DNA of 59,535 nt, taken from contig QEUP01000032.1 in assembly GCA_003577145.1 (NCBI GenBank), positions 1 through 59,535 of the forward strand, given 5' to 3'. Positions 1 through 8,567 of the stretch are shown here, in pieces. The notes under the pieces are model-generated. The model did no database searches. It was not told the DNA's origin and saw only the letters and a program-made list of their open reading frames with translations. Each line of letters starts with the position of its first letter. Positions within the stretch are counted from its first letter, which is position 1. The position numbers were made by a program, and so were the translations under genes. The stretch comes from Acidobacteriota bacterium. GTDB lineage: Bacteria; Actinomycetota; Acidimicrobiia; Acidimicrobiales; Microtrichaceae.

Positions 1-526
1 AGCCGCAGCAGCGGGAGGCGAGAACCGGATCCGCGAAGCGGGGCGTTGCCTGTGGCAACGCCAAGCCAGCACTGCGGAGGCGCCAGCCGCAGCAGCGGGA
101 GGCGAGAACCGGATCCGCGAAGCGGGGTGTCACCTGCGGTGACGCCAAGCCAGCACTGCGGAGGCGCCAGCCGCAGCAGCGGGAGGCGAGAACCGGATCC
201 GCGAAGCGGGGTGTCACCTGCGGTGACGCCAAGCCAGCAGGGCCAAGCCAGCACTGCGGAGGCGCCAGCCGCAGCAGCGGGTACCCCAGAACCGGATCCG
301 CGAAGCGGGGTGTCACCTGCGGTGACGCCAAGCCAGCAGGGCCAAGCCAGCACTGCGGAGGTTTCACCGCAGCAGCGGGTGGGCGAGAACCCGATCCGCG
401 AAGCGGGGCGTCACCTGCGGTGACGCCAAGGCAGCAGGGCCAAGCCAGCACTGCGGAGGCGCCAGCCGCAGCAGCGGGTACCCCAGAACCCGATCCGCGA
501 AGCGGGGTGTCACCTGCGGTGACGCG
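1..526. repeat. Structured tandem repeat array, about six 84-99 bp units
   Basis: Units begin near 1, 85, 169, 267, 366 and 464. The first two are 84 bp and later ones 98-99 bp because of a short insertion (agcagggccaagcc). Each unit holds three inverted repeats: ccgc-agca-gcgg, ccgc-gaa-gcgg and a 9-bp stem around a TGC or TGT loop. In unit 1 that stem is ggcgttgcc/ggcaacgcc (42-50 and 54-62). In unit 5 it is ggcgtcacc/ggtgacgcc, and the other units have one G-T wobble. Both arms of the stem change together, so the fold is kept. The array runs off the left edge and ends just before the pabC stop. A 125-residue open frame crosses it but is only translated repeat. Confidence 0.85.
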
Positions 527-543
527 ATGTGACAGCCACAGCT

Positions 544-1377
544 TCAGGGGTCGAGAACGTCGCCGTATGCGGCGGTGAACGCCTCAGCCGCCGCGGCGGT
601 CAGGGGTCCGGGGCAGGGGGTCAGCGGCCGCCCGTCGATCGAGCGGATCGGCTGCACGTCGCGTGTCGATGAGCTGAGGAACGCCTCGTCTGCGCTCGAC
701 AGCGCTGACATGGCCACATCCACCTCGGTCACGTCGGTGGCTTCGATCAGCAGCTCACGGGTCACACCGGCCAGACAGCCTGCCGACAGCGGAGGAGTGA
801 CGAGGCGCCCGCCGAGGCCGATGAAGATGTTGGAGCCCGTCCCCTCACACACGTCCCCTCTCGTGTTGGCGAAGATCGCCTCGCTGGCACCCTGGCGTTC
901 AGCCCGGGCCAGCGCGACCACGTTCTCGGCATAGGAGATCGTCTTCAGGCCGGTGACAGCACTGCGCTCGTTCCGTGGCCAGGGCACGGTGATGACGTCG
1001 GTGGGGCCTTCCTCGGGCCGCCCACCGGCCGCGGCGACTATCACCGTGCTGGGCCGGTCGCCACGAGACGACCCCAGCGGACCGACCCCACCGGTGACCG
1101 TGATCCTGATCCGGCCCGCCGCGGGCCCGAACGCGTCGATCACTGCGGTCATGGCGGCGACGAGCACCGAGTCGTCGGGTACATCAAGGTCGAGAGGGGA
1201 GGACGACCGGCGGAGCCGGGCCAGGTGGCGCGTCACCGCGAAAGCCGAGCCTTGCACGACCTTGAGCGTCTCGAAGACCCCGTCGCCTACCAGCAGGCCG
1301 TGGTCGTTGTAGGGAACGCTCGCTTCCGCCTCGTCGACGAGGCGGCCGTTGATCCAGACCACCGCTCCGGAGGTCAT
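544..1377 (-). CDS. pabC: Class IV PLP aminotransferase, probable aminodeoxychorismate lyase (PabC)
   Basis: This 277-residue protein is a fold-type IV PLP enzyme. It probably converts 4-amino-4-deoxychorismate to p-aminobenzoate and pyruvate for folate synthesis. The PLP lysine is K145 in GLKTISYAENV, the ADC-lyase context, and the cofactor-binding CEGTGSNIF follows near 178-185. An in-frame start exists upstream, but ATG 1377 overlaps the pabB stop in an ATGA arrangement and gives the normal family N-terminus (VVWINGRLV), so I chose it. Translational coupling to pabB is likely. A D-amino-acid or branched-chain aminotransferase is possible from sequence alone, but the pabB neighbour favours PabC. 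Confidence 0.88.
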   Translation of the reverse strand: MTSGAVVWINGRLVDEAEASVPYNDHGLLVGDGVFETLKVVQGSAFAVTRHLARLRRSSSPLDLDVPDDSVLVAAMTAVIDAFGPAAGRIRITVTGGVGPLGSSRGDRPSTVIVAAAGGRPEEGPTDVITVPWPRNERSAVTGLKTISYAENVVALARAERQGASEAIFANTRGDVCEGTGSNIFIGLGGRLVTPPLSAGCLAGVTRELLIEATDVTEVDVAMSALSSADEAFLSSSTRDVQPIRSIDGRPLTPCPGPLTAAAAEAFTAAYGDVLDP

Positions 1378-2435
1378 AGCGTCGAGCCGATCGAGGGTCG
1401 ATGGTCGGCGTGATGCCATCCGCTGGACACCGCCAGCAGCCGACGTGCCTTCAACTGGGTTTCCTCCCACTCGTCTTCGGGGTCGGAGTCGTAGGTGATA
1501 GCACCCCCGGTGCCGAGGTTCAGCTCACCGTCCTCGATCCAGAACGTCCTTATCGCCACGTTGAGGTCTCCCCGGCGGGTGTCGGCGTCGACCCAACCTA
1601 TGGCACCGCAGTAGACCGATCGGGGTTCGGGCTCCAAGCGGGAGATGTGGTCGAGCGCGGCCAGCTTGGGCGCACCGGTCACCGAACCTGGCGGGAAGGT
1701 GGCCTCGACCAGCTCCGGCCAGCCCAGGCCGGGACGGAGGGTGCCGGCCACCGTGGACACGAGATGCACCAGCCCGGGGTGGCGCTCCAGGGACCACAGC
1801 GCCGGGACGGTCACGGACCCGTACTCGCAGACACGGGAGAGATCGTTGCGCACCAGGTCCACGATCATGACGTTCTCGGCCCGGTCCTTCTCGGTCAGCC
1901 CAGCGGGCGAGGACGCGGTGCCCTTGATGGGAGATGAGCGCACCGCATCCCCCTCCCTGGAGAGGAACCGCTCCGGTGATGCCGACGCCACTTCGAGGCC
2001 TTGTGAGGGGAGCCGTACAACTGCGCTGTAGGGCGCGGGATTGCCGATCGCCAGCGCCGCACCCAGCGCGGCTATGTCGGTCGTGCCCGCGGAGACCGCC
2101 GCTGGCAGGGGTGCACGGAGCCGACGGGTCAGGTTCACCTGGTAGACCTCGCCGGCGGCGATCGAGCCCCTTATGTCGGCCACACCGCGGCAGAAGGCGT
2201 CGTGGCCCAGGCTGCTCGACCATGTGCCGGCCGGCGGGCCATGCCACGGAAGGCCCGGCCAAGGACGTGCATCCCTGACCCGGGCGAAGCGAGCGCACAC
2301 AGGGTCACCGGAGAAGGGGAGGACCACCGCCCAGAACCCGGAGCTCTCGAGCGCGGCGAGATCGGAGGTCACATCGACCAGATCCGTGCAGAGCCGATCT
2401 CCTACCACGGCGAGCGGTGTGGACCTGTCGGGCAC
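1374..2435 (-). CDS. pabB: Aminodeoxychorismate synthase component I (PabB)
   Basis: This chorismate-binding enzyme of about 353 residues aminates chorismate in the p-aminobenzoate branch. Visible motifs are SSPIKGTASSPA (the lysine near residue 171 is the PabB-type nucleophile; anthranilate synthases differ here), DLVRNDLSRVCEYGSV, FPPGSVTGAPK and GTGGAITYDSDPEDEWEET. It is shorter than E. coli PabB at the N-terminus. GTG 2435 is preferred because a TACGCT box lies 6 nt upstream; a TTG at 2468 would add 11 residues. No amidotransferase (PabA) gene is in the window, so that subunit must be encoded elsewhere. It forms an operon with the overlapping pabC. Confidence 0.9.
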   Translation of the reverse strand: MPDRSTPLAVVGDRLCTDLVDVTSDLAALESSGFWAVVLPFSGDPVCARFARVRDARPWPGLPWHGPPAGTWSSSLGHDAFCRGVADIRGSIAAGEVYQVNLTRRLRAPLPAAVSAGTTDIAALGAALAIGNPAPYSAVVRLPSQGLEVASASPERFLSREGDAVRSSPIKGTASSPAGLTEKDRAENVMIVDLVRNDLSRVCEYGSVTVPALWSLERHPGLVHLVSTVAGTLRPGLGWPELVEATFPPGSVTGAPKLAALDHISRLEPEPRSVYCGAIGWVDADTRRGDLNVAIRTFWIEDGELNLGTGGAITYDSDPEDEWEETQLKARRLLAVSSGWHHADHRPSIGSTL

Positions 2436-2441
2436 GTGCCC

Positions 2442-2447
2442 AGCGTA
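2442..2447 (-). promoter_or_regulatory. -10 box of pabBC
   Basis: TACGCT on the minus strand ends 6 nt before the GTG at 2435, with no Shine-Dalgarno between them. This is the leaderless layout seen at several genes here. No clear -35 is visible. Confidence 0.5.
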
Positions 2448-2477
2448 GGGTGAATGTCGACCTCGCAAGGCCGCTGG

Positions 2478-2483
2478 TAGCCT
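2478..2483 (+). promoter_or_regulatory. -10 box of the LCP gene
   Basis: TAGCCT lies 8 nt before the GTG at 2492, with no Shine-Dalgarno. It sits back to back with the pabB promoter in a 56-bp divergent interval. Confidence 0.5.
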
Positions 2484-2491
2484 GCCCTTGC

Positions 2492-3973
2492 GTGATACAG
2501 GGGAAGAGGCGCCGCGGTCGACGCACCTGGCCGCAGCGCCTGCTCATCTCGTTCAACATCTTGTTGGTGGTCCTGGCCCTTCTCGGTGCCGGTGCGCTCT
2601 CACTCGTCCGCTACGAGGTGAACCAGATACCGGTCATCGAGGTTTCGGAGCACCTGGCCCCGACCCTCTCTCCCGACGAGCCGCGCAACTTCCTCATCAT
2701 CGGCACCGACAGCGCCCAGCGGCTCGACCCAAACGATCCTGCGAACAACGATCGCGAGTACCTGGGCGACTCGAAGCGGGCCGACGTGATCATGATCCTG
2801 CGCGTCGTCCCGACCGAGGAAGAGGCCTACCTGCTGTCCATCCCCCGAGACACGTACGTGGAGCTCGCCCCGAGCGGGTCGAACGGGCGCATCAACGAGG
2901 CTCTCGCCCTGCCCGAGGGCCCGGCGGCGCTGATCGACACGATCAAGCTCAACTACGGGATCGACCTCAACAACTACGTCCAGGTCGACTTCCGGGGCTT
3001 CCGCGACCTCGTCGAGGTGCTCGACGGCGTGCCCATCTACCTCGAGACGCCGGTCCGTGACCGGACGACGGGCCTGCTCATCGAGGAAGCGGGCTGTGTC
3101 ACCATGGAGCCGTTCCAGGCGCTCGCCTACGCCCGGTCCCGGTCCTTCCAGTACCAGGACGAGAACGGCGCGTGGCGCACCGATCCCACCGGTGACCTGG
3201 GTCGCATGCACCGCCAGCAGGACTTCCTGCGCAGCGCCCTGCACCGGGCCGTCGAAAGGGGCGTGCGCAACCCCGCTACGGCCCTCGAGATGCTCAACGT
3301 GGCCCAACAAGCGGTTCTCACCGACAACACCCTGAGCGTGGGTGAGTTGCTCGATGTCGGGAACCGCTTCCGGACCTTCAACCCCGATGATCTCCAGACC
3401 TTCGTGCTGCCGACCGTCTCCAACCCTTTGGGCGGTGTGGCCTACCAGGAGGTAGTGGAGGGGGAGGCCGAGCCGATCCTCGACTTGTTCCGCGGTTCGA
3501 CGACCACCACCGAGGTTCGCCCCGAGACGATCCGGGTCGAGGTCCTGAACGGGACAGGTGTCGGCGGCCAGGCGAGTGAGGTCAGCGAGGACCTGGTGGC
3601 CGCGGGGTTCTCGGTGGGCAGCACGGGTGATGCAGAGTCGCTCGATCACGAACGAACCACAATCCAGTACAGCTCGGGCCACTTCGAGGAGGCGTTGCTC
3701 GTCGCCCGGCACCTCGACGCCGATGTCGCCTTCGAGGAGGTCGGCGAGATCGCCGATGCGGAGGTGATCCTCACCACCGGTCAGGACTACGGCTCGATAC
3801 TCGCCGAACCCAGGCCGGTGGAGGACTTCGACTACGCCACCGCGCCCCCCGAGGAGGCTGCACCGGGCTCCGGGGCCGCCGCGGCAGGTGCACCCGCCTC
3901 CACGACAGTCCCGGTCGAGGAAGGTGTGGTCGTCCCCACCGGAACCGAGGAGGAGAAGGCCTCCTGCCGATGA
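2492..3973 (+). CDS. LCP (LytR-CpsA-Psr) family wall-polymer ligase with LytR C-terminal domain
   Basis: This 493-residue protein has a short basic cytoplasmic tail, one membrane segment (about residues 17-38, LLISFNILLVVLALLG) and an extracellular LCP domain. Typical LCP motifs are FLIIGTDS, ADVIMILRV, SIPRDTYVEL, NYGIDLNNYVQVDF and a YARSR catalytic region. A LytR_C-type domain follows (VEVLNGTGVGGQASEV, near 350-440), then a low-complexity acidic tail. LCP proteins move lipid-linked glycans onto peptidoglycan or arabinogalactan. It opens a sugar-nucleotide and glycosyltransferase region, consistent with attaching that polymer. GTG 2492 was chosen for the -10 box just upstream and because earlier codons would extend into the divergent pabB promoter. 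Confidence 0.93.
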   Translation: MIQGKRRRGRRTWPQRLLISFNILLVVLALLGAGALSLVRYEVNQIPVIEVSEHLAPTLSPDEPRNFLIIGTDSAQRLDPNDPANNDREYLGDSKRADVIMILRVVPTEEEAYLLSIPRDTYVELAPSGSNGRINEALALPEGPAALIDTIKLNYGIDLNNYVQVDFRGFRDLVEVLDGVPIYLETPVRDRTTGLLIEEAGCVTMEPFQALAYARSRSFQYQDENGAWRTDPTGDLGRMHRQQDFLRSALHRAVERGVRNPATALEMLNVAQQAVLTDNTLSVGELLDVGNRFRTFNPDDLQTFVLPTVSNPLGGVAYQEVVEGEAEPILDLFRGSTTTTEVRPETIRVEVLNGTGVGGQASEVSEDLVAAGFSVGSTGDAESLDHERTTIQYSSGHFEEALLVARHLDADVAFEEVGEIADAEVILTTGQDYGSILAEPRPVEDFDYATAPPEEAAPGSGAAAAGAPASTTVPVEEGVVVPTGTEEEKASCR

Positions 3974-3980
3974 GCCATTT

Positions 3981-4007
3981 CGACCACAAACCAGAGGTTT
4001 GTGGTCG
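3981..4007 (+). terminator. Strong hairpin downstream of the LCP gene
   Basis: cgaccacaaac (3981-3991) pairs perfectly with gtttgtggtcg (3997-4007) around a 5-nt loop, 8 bp after the LCP stop. There is no T-run. A second hairpin (gcggcc-ttc-ggccgc, 4021-4035) and a bulged G/C-rich one near 4085-4110 fill the rest of the gap before ugd. Confidence 0.6.
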
Positions 4008-4201
4008 AGTTCTCGAACGGGCGGCCTTCGGCCGCGCTCACTGTGGCTGGTCCTCGCGTACACGCCGCTCGGACCAGGGCGAGGGGGAAGCCGGGAGGCT
4101 CCCCCCTCCCGCACCCCCAACACCGAGCGGGCGTCTGTGGTCACGGCACTGGTAGCAGATATCGGTAGCATCAATGGGAGGCGTTGGCGCGAAAGGTTTC
4201 A

Positions 4202-5476
4202 GTGAGCAGCAGCATCGCAGTGATCGGCACTGGATACGTGGGCCTGACCACAGGCGCCTGCCTGGCCCATCTGGGCCACTCCGTCGTCTGCGCCGACGTC
4301 GACGAGGACAAGGTCACCAGGCTGAAAGACGGTGACGTCCCGATCCTGGAGGACGGGCTGGGTCAACTCGTCGGCGAGGGTCTACGGGCGGGCCGGTTGA
4401 GCTTCGTCCTCGGCGCCGCAGCGGCGGTGAACGGAGCCGAGTTCGTCTATCTCTGTGTCCCGACACCGCAGGGTCCCGACGGTTCCGCCGACCTCAGCTT
4501 CATCGAGTCGGCGGCCGAGGAGATCGGGCCCTTGCTCGATTCCGACACGATCGTCATCAACAAGTCGACGGTCCCGGTCGGCTCTACGCGCGTTGTGGAG
4601 CGCGCTTTGCACCGCGGCGATGTCCACGTCGTGTCGAACCCCGAGTTCCTCAGGGAGGGGTCGGCAGTTCACGACTTCCTCCATCCCGACAGGGTCGTCA
4701 TCGGGTGCGAGGACCAAGCCGCTGCTGTGCGGGTGGCCTCCGTCTACATCGGGATCCCGGCTCCGATCATGGTCACCGACCCTGCCTCGGCGGAGACCAT
4801 CAAATACGCCAGCAACGCCTTCCTTGCGACGAAGATCTCCTTCGTGAACGCCGTGGCCGCCGTGTGCGAGGCCGTCGGTGCCGATGTCAACGACGTCGTG
4901 CTGGGAATGGGGTACGACAAGCGCATCGGCCAGGAGTTCCTCCGGCCCGGCCCCGGCTGGGGTGGGTCGTGCTTCCCGAAGGACACCAACGCCCTCATCC
5001 GCATCGCCGAGGATGCCGGGTACGACTTCCGCCTGCTCAAGGGGGTCGTCGAGGTCAACGAGGAGCAGTTCGAACGGGTGGCCGACAAGGTGGCCGCACT
5101 GGCCGGCGGGTCGCTCGAAGGCATCACGGTGGCCGCGTGGGGCCTCACCTTCAAGTCCCGTACCGACGACATGCGTGACTCGCCATCGCTGGCTGTGATC
5201 CAGCGACTGCTCACGCGGGGGGCCACCGTCCGGGCCTACGACCCGGCGATTCGCGGTCCGCTGCACGGCATCGAAGTCGTGGACGACCCTTATGCCGCTT
5301 GTGAGGGCAGCGACGTCTTGGTGGTGCTCACCGAATGGGACGACTTCAGATGGGTCGACTTCGACAAGGTGGCCGAGGTCATGAGCCACCGGCGGGTCGT
5401 CGACGCCCGGAACCTCCTGGACCGCTCGGCGCTTCGGCGCAGGGGATTCGCCTACGAGGGCATCGGCTGCGGCTGA
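4202..5476 (+). CDS. ugd: UDP-glucose 6-dehydrogenase
   Basis: This 424-residue enzyme oxidises UDP-glucose to UDP-glucuronate with two NAD+. The N-terminal Rossmann motif is [14 protein letters not shown], the conserved lysine is K201 ([15 protein letters not shown]), and the catalytic cysteine is C257 in [14 protein letters not shown]. The C-terminal UDP-binding part has [19 protein letters not shown] 18 nt upstream is possible, but GTG 4202 has a GAAAGG ribosome-binding site 5 nt ahead and starts directly at the Rossmann strand. Its product is the substrate of the UDP-glucuronate decarboxylase 19 bp downstream, so the two genes form a UDP-xylose operon. Confidence 0.95.
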   Translation: MSSSIAVIGTGYVGLTTGACLAHLGHSVVCADVDEDKVTRLKDGDVPILEDGLGQLVGEGLRAGRLSFVLGAAAAVNGAEFVYLCVPTPQGPDGSADLSFIESAAEEIGPLLDSDTIVINKSTVPVGSTRVVERALHRGDVHVVSNPEFLREGSAVHDFLHPDRVVIGCEDQAAAVRVASVYIGIPAPIMVTDPASAETIKYASNAFLATKISFVNAVAAVCEAVGADVNDVVLGMGYDKRIGQEFLRPGPGWGGSCFPKDTNALIRIAEDAGYDFRLLKGVVEVNEEQFERVADKVAALAGGSLEGITVAAWGLTFKSRTDDMRDSPSLAVIQRLLTRGATVRAYDPAIRGPLHGIEVVDDPYAACEGSDVLVVLTEWDDFRWVDFDKVAEVMSHRRVVDARNLLDRSALRRRGFAYEGIGCG

Positions 5477-5495
5477 GGCCCGGCGAGGTAGCGCC

Positions 5496-6431
5496 ATGCG
5501 AGCGGTGGTCACAGGAGGAGCCGGCTTCCTCGGGTCGCACCTCTGTGCGGCACTGCTGGGGAGAGGCGACGAGGTCATCGTGCTCGACAACCTCGTCACA
5601 GGATCACAGGCCAACGTCGAGCACCTCTTCGGCCGGGCGGGCTTCACCTTCCACGAACACGATGTCAGCACCTACATCTGGGTACCGGGACACGTCGACG
5701 CGGTCTTGCACTTCGCATCGCCGGCGTCGCCCAAGGACTACCTCGAGATGCCCATCCAGACGCTCAAGGTGGGCAGCCTCGGCACCCACAACACCTTGGG
5801 GCTCGCCAAGGCCAAGGGCGCCCGCTACCTGCTGGCCTCGACCAGCGAGGTGTACGGCGACCCGCAGGTCCATCCCCAGCCCGAGGACTACTGGGGGCAC
5901 GTCAACCCTGTCGGGCCGCGAGGTGTCTACGACGAGGCCAAGCGCTTCGCCGAGGCCATGACCATGGCCTATCACCGCTATCACGGTGTCGATGTCCGGA
6001 TCGCGAGGATCTTCAACACCTACGGGCCACGGATGAGGCCCGATGACGGAAGGGTCGTGTCGAACTTCATCGTCCAGGCGCTCCAGGGAAAGCCGCTGAC
6101 CGTGTACGGCGACGGCGAGCAGACCCGGAGCTTCTGCTACGTGGACGACACCATCGCCGCGCTGTTGTTGTTGCTCGACTCGGACGTCGTCGAACCGCTC
6201 AACGTCGGGAACACCGACGAGTACACGATGACCGAGTTCGCCGGCATCGTCATCGAGGTCACCGGCAGTTCGAGTGAGGTGTCCCACGAACCGCTGCCGG
6301 TTGATGACCCCGGTCAGCGTCAACCCGACATCAGCCGGGCCAAGGAGCGCCTCGGCTGGGTGCCCGAGGTCAGCCTCAGGGACGGGCTCGGACGCACTGC
6401 CGCGTACTTCCGGGAGATCCTCGGCGGCTGA
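5496..6431 (+). CDS. uxs: UDP-glucuronate decarboxylase (UDP-xylose synthase)
   Basis: This 311-residue extended SDR carries the signature of UXS enzymes rather than generic epimerases: [39 protein letters not shown], and [20 protein letters not shown]. The NAD site is TGGAGFLG, the catalytic pair is Y146/K150, and E119 sits where decarboxylating family members keep a glutamate. It converts UDP-glucuronate to UDP-xylose and CO2 through a 4-keto intermediate. It directly follows ugd. UDP-xylose is uncommon in actinobacterial wall chemistry, so a xylose-containing surface polymer is a reasonable inference. Confidence 0.93.
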   Translation: MRAVVTGGAGFLGSHLCAALLGRGDEVIVLDNLVTGSQANVEHLFGRAGFTFHEHDVSTYIWVPGHVDAVLHFASPASPKDYLEMPIQTLKVGSLGTHNTLGLAKAKGARYLLASTSEVYGDPQVHPQPEDYWGHVNPVGPRGVYDEAKRFAEAMTMAYHRYHGVDVRIARIFNTYGPRMRPDDGRVVSNFIVQALQGKPLTVYGDGEQTRSFCYVDDTIAALLLLLDSDVVEPLNVGNTDEYTMTEFAGIVIEVTGSSSEVSHEPLPVDDPGQRQPDISRAKERLGWVPEVSLRDGLGRTAAYFREILGG

Positions 6432-6443
6432 GGCTGCGGTCAG

Positions 6444-7406
6444 CTACTCGGTGCGCGCCTCGGCTTCGGCGCGATTGGCCCGGTACCAGTCGATTGTACG
6501 GGCGAGCCCTTCCCGGAAGTCGACCTCGGCTTTGAAGCCGAACTCCTTCTCGGCACGACCGGGATCGACGCGGCGCCGGGGTTGACCGTCGGGCTTGGTG
6601 CGGTCCCATTCGATCTCGCCTTCGAACCCGACCAGCTCGGCGATGGTGGTGACCAACTCGCCGATCGGCATCTCCTCGTTGGAGCCGAGGTTCACCGGCT
6701 CACCGGCGTTGTAGTGCTCGGCGGCGAGGAGGATCCCCTCGGCGGCATCGTCGACGTAGAGGAACTCACGACTCGCCTTGCCGGTGCCCCACACGACGAT
6801 GTGGCCGGCCTGCTGCTCGTGAGCCTCGACGCACTTCTTGATGAGGGCGGGGATCACGTGTGAGACGTCGGGGTGGAACTTGTCGCCCGGGCCATAGAGG
6901 TTGGTGGGCATGAGGTAGATGGCGTTCTGGCCGTGCTGATCCCGGTTGGCCTGCAACTGGACGAGTTGGGCCAGCTTGGCGATGCCGTACGGCGCGTTGG
7001 TCTCCTCGGGGTAGCCGGTCCAGAGGGAATCCTCGGTGAAGGGCACCGGGGTGAACTTCGGGTACGAGCAGATGGTGCCGATCATCACCGTCTTCGGCGT
7101 CCGGTGCAGCCGCGCCTCCTCGAGTACGTAGGTGCCCATGAGCAGGTTGTCGAGGTAGAGGTCGGCCGGCCGGGCCTGGTTGGCGCCGATGCCACCGACG
7201 CGGGCCGCCAGGTGGATCACGAGGTCGGGGGCGTGGGTGTCGAACATCTGAGCCGTAGCCTCGCGGTCGCGCAGGTCGTAGTCGGCGCTGGACAGGGCAA
7301 CCACCCGACCCGCCGACCGGCTCGCCAGGCCACGCCGCACAGCGCTACCGAGGAAGCCGGTCCCCCCGGTCACCAGTACCTTCCTGTCGGGCCAGAAGCC
7401 GCTCAT
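6444..7406 (-). CDS. fcl: GDP-L-fucose synthase
   Basis: This 320-residue SDR epimerase-reductase converts GDP-4-keto-6-deoxy-D-mannose to GDP-L-fucose with NADPH. Visible are VTGGTGFLG, LAARVGGIGANQARPADL, the GTICSYPKFTPVPFTED loop typical of WcaG/Fcl, catalytic Y140/K144 (NAPYGIAKLAQ) and SREFLYVDDAAEG. The open frame continues far upstream, but that part lies antisense to the divergent glycosyltransferase. ATG 7406 gives the family N-terminus, and a TACGCT box (7417-7422) lies 10 nt before it. The matching dehydratase, gmd, is about 8 kb away at 15528. Confidence 0.94.
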   Translation of the reverse strand: MSGFWPDRKVLVTGGTGFLGSAVRRGLASRSAGRVVALSSADYDLRDREATAQMFDTHAPDLVIHLAARVGGIGANQARPADLYLDNLLMGTYVLEEARLHRTPKTVMIGTICSYPKFTPVPFTEDSLWTGYPEETNAPYGIAKLAQLVQLQANRDQHGQNAIYLMPTNLYGPGDKFHPDVSHVIPALIKKCVEAHEQQAGHIVVWGTGKASREFLYVDDAAEGILLAAEHYNAGEPVNLGSNEEMPIGELVTTIAELVGFEGEIEWDRTKPDGQPRRRVDPGRAEKEFGFKAEVDFREGLARTIDWYRANRAEAEARTE

Positions 7407-7466
7407 CGTGACGGCCAGCGTACCGGATGCCGTCGCGCCGGCTGCATCTGCCAGACTGCGCTCGTT

Positions 7467-8567
7467 GTGGAAGCCCTGCGCGTCGCCATGACGCTGACCT
7501 CCTGCTGGCACCGGGTTCCAGGTGGCACCGCGGCGGCGGCCCTCCACATGGCCGCCGCACTCGACGAGCGTGACGACGTCGAGGTCGTCGGGGTCGCTCC
7601 TCGCCACCGGCGTGTGCCCGAGGACCCTTGGCGGCCGGCAGTCCGCACTGTCTCGCTGCCGTTGCCCCGCCACCTCCTCTACGACAGCTGGCACTACCTG
7701 GGGTGGCCTCCGGTCGAGCTTGCAGCGGGTGCGGTCGACATCGTCCACGCCACGGCGATGATCCTGCCGCCCCGGCGCTCGGCCGCGCTGGTGCTGACGG
7801 TGCACGATCTCTTCCCGCTCGAGTTCCCCGATCAGTTCACCCGCCGGGGGGCGAGGGTGATGCGCAGGGGAGCGGCGCTGGCGCGGCGGAGGGCCGACCT
7901 GGTGCTGTGCTCCTCCCGGGCGACGATGCGGGACTGCGTCGAGGCCGGCTTCGCAGAGGAGCGCCTGCGACTCGTTCCCCTCGGAGTCGAGTCCGCGGTG
8001 GCGGGCGACGACGAGGTGGCCCGGGTCAAGGCAAGCTACGGACTGGGGCGGCCCTACGTCTTGTGGGCCGGGACCGTCGAGCCACGCAAGAACCTGCCGA
8101 CGCTGCTCGAGTCGTTCAGGAAGCTCGGGAGGGCGGACCTCGACCTCGTGCTGGTGGGGCAGTTCGGATGGCGTGAGGACCTCGATCGACACATCGGCGA
8201 CCAGAGCGACCGGGTGCGCAGGGTCGGTTTCGTACCCAGCCGGGATCTCGCCGCGCTGTACCGGGGTGCAGAGGTCTTCTGCCTCCCGAGCCTGCGCGAA
8301 GGCTTCGGTCTGCCGCTGCTGGAGGCAATGGCGCAGGGAACGCCGGTCGTGACCTCGCGCGGGACCGCAACCGAGGAGGTGGTCGGCGACGCCGGCATGG
8401 TCGTGGAGCCCCTCGACGCCTCGGAGATCGCCGACGCTCTGGCGGCGCTGCTCGATGACGGAGCTTCGAGGCAGCGCTTGGGATCAGCCGGCGCCGCCCG
8501 GGCACAGCAGTTCACCTGGGCCGCGACGGCCTCGCTGATAGCCGACGCGTACCGCGAGGTGTCGTGA
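7467..8567 (+). CDS. GT4-family glycosyltransferase
   Basis: This GT-B enzyme of 366 residues retains the anomeric configuration and probably adds one sugar to a lipid-linked surface glycan. The C-terminal nucleotide-sugar site is clear: PYVLWAGTVEPRKNLPTL, then REGFGLPLLEAMAQGTPVV with the EX7E motif. The N-terminal half has VHDLFPLEFPD and LVLCSSRATMRD. GTG 7467 is chosen because it starts the first beta strand (ALRVAMTLTS); an ATG at 7488 is an alternative. It is cytoplasmic or peripheral, with no membrane segment. It heads a run of three overlapping GT4 genes. Donor and acceptor cannot be told from sequence. Confidence 0.88.
   Translation: MEALRVAMTLTSCWHRVPGGTAAAALHMAAALDERDDVEVVGVAPRHRRVPEDPWRPAVRTVSLPLPRHLLYDSWHYLGWPPVELAAGAVDIVHATAMILPPRRSAALVLTVHDLFPLEFPDQFTRRGARVMRRGAALARRRADLVLCSSRATMRDCVEAGFAEERLRLVPLGVESAVAGDDEVARVKASYGLGRPYVLWAGTVEPRKNLPTLLESFRKLGRADLDLVLVGQFGWREDLDRHIGDQSDRVRRVGFVPSRDLAALYRGAEVFCLPSLREGFGLPLLEAMAQGTPVVTSRGTATEEVVGDAGMVVEPLDASEIADALAALLDDGASRQRLGSAGAARAQQFTWAATASLIADAYREVS

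Noticed and set aside
46-423. A 125-residue coding region
   Set aside because: It only translates the tandem repeat, and units of 98 bp shift its frame.
1-526. CRISPR-like array
   Set aside because: Units are contiguous at 84-99 bp without unique spacers, and no cas genes are present.
2600-4174. Long minus-strand frame opposite the LCP gene
   Set aside because: Frames of this length arise antisense to high-GC genes; no motif or start signal is visible.
6444-8192. A 582-residue version of GDP-fucose synthase
   Set aside because: The extra N-terminal part is antisense to the divergent glycosyltransferase and has no protein-like pattern.
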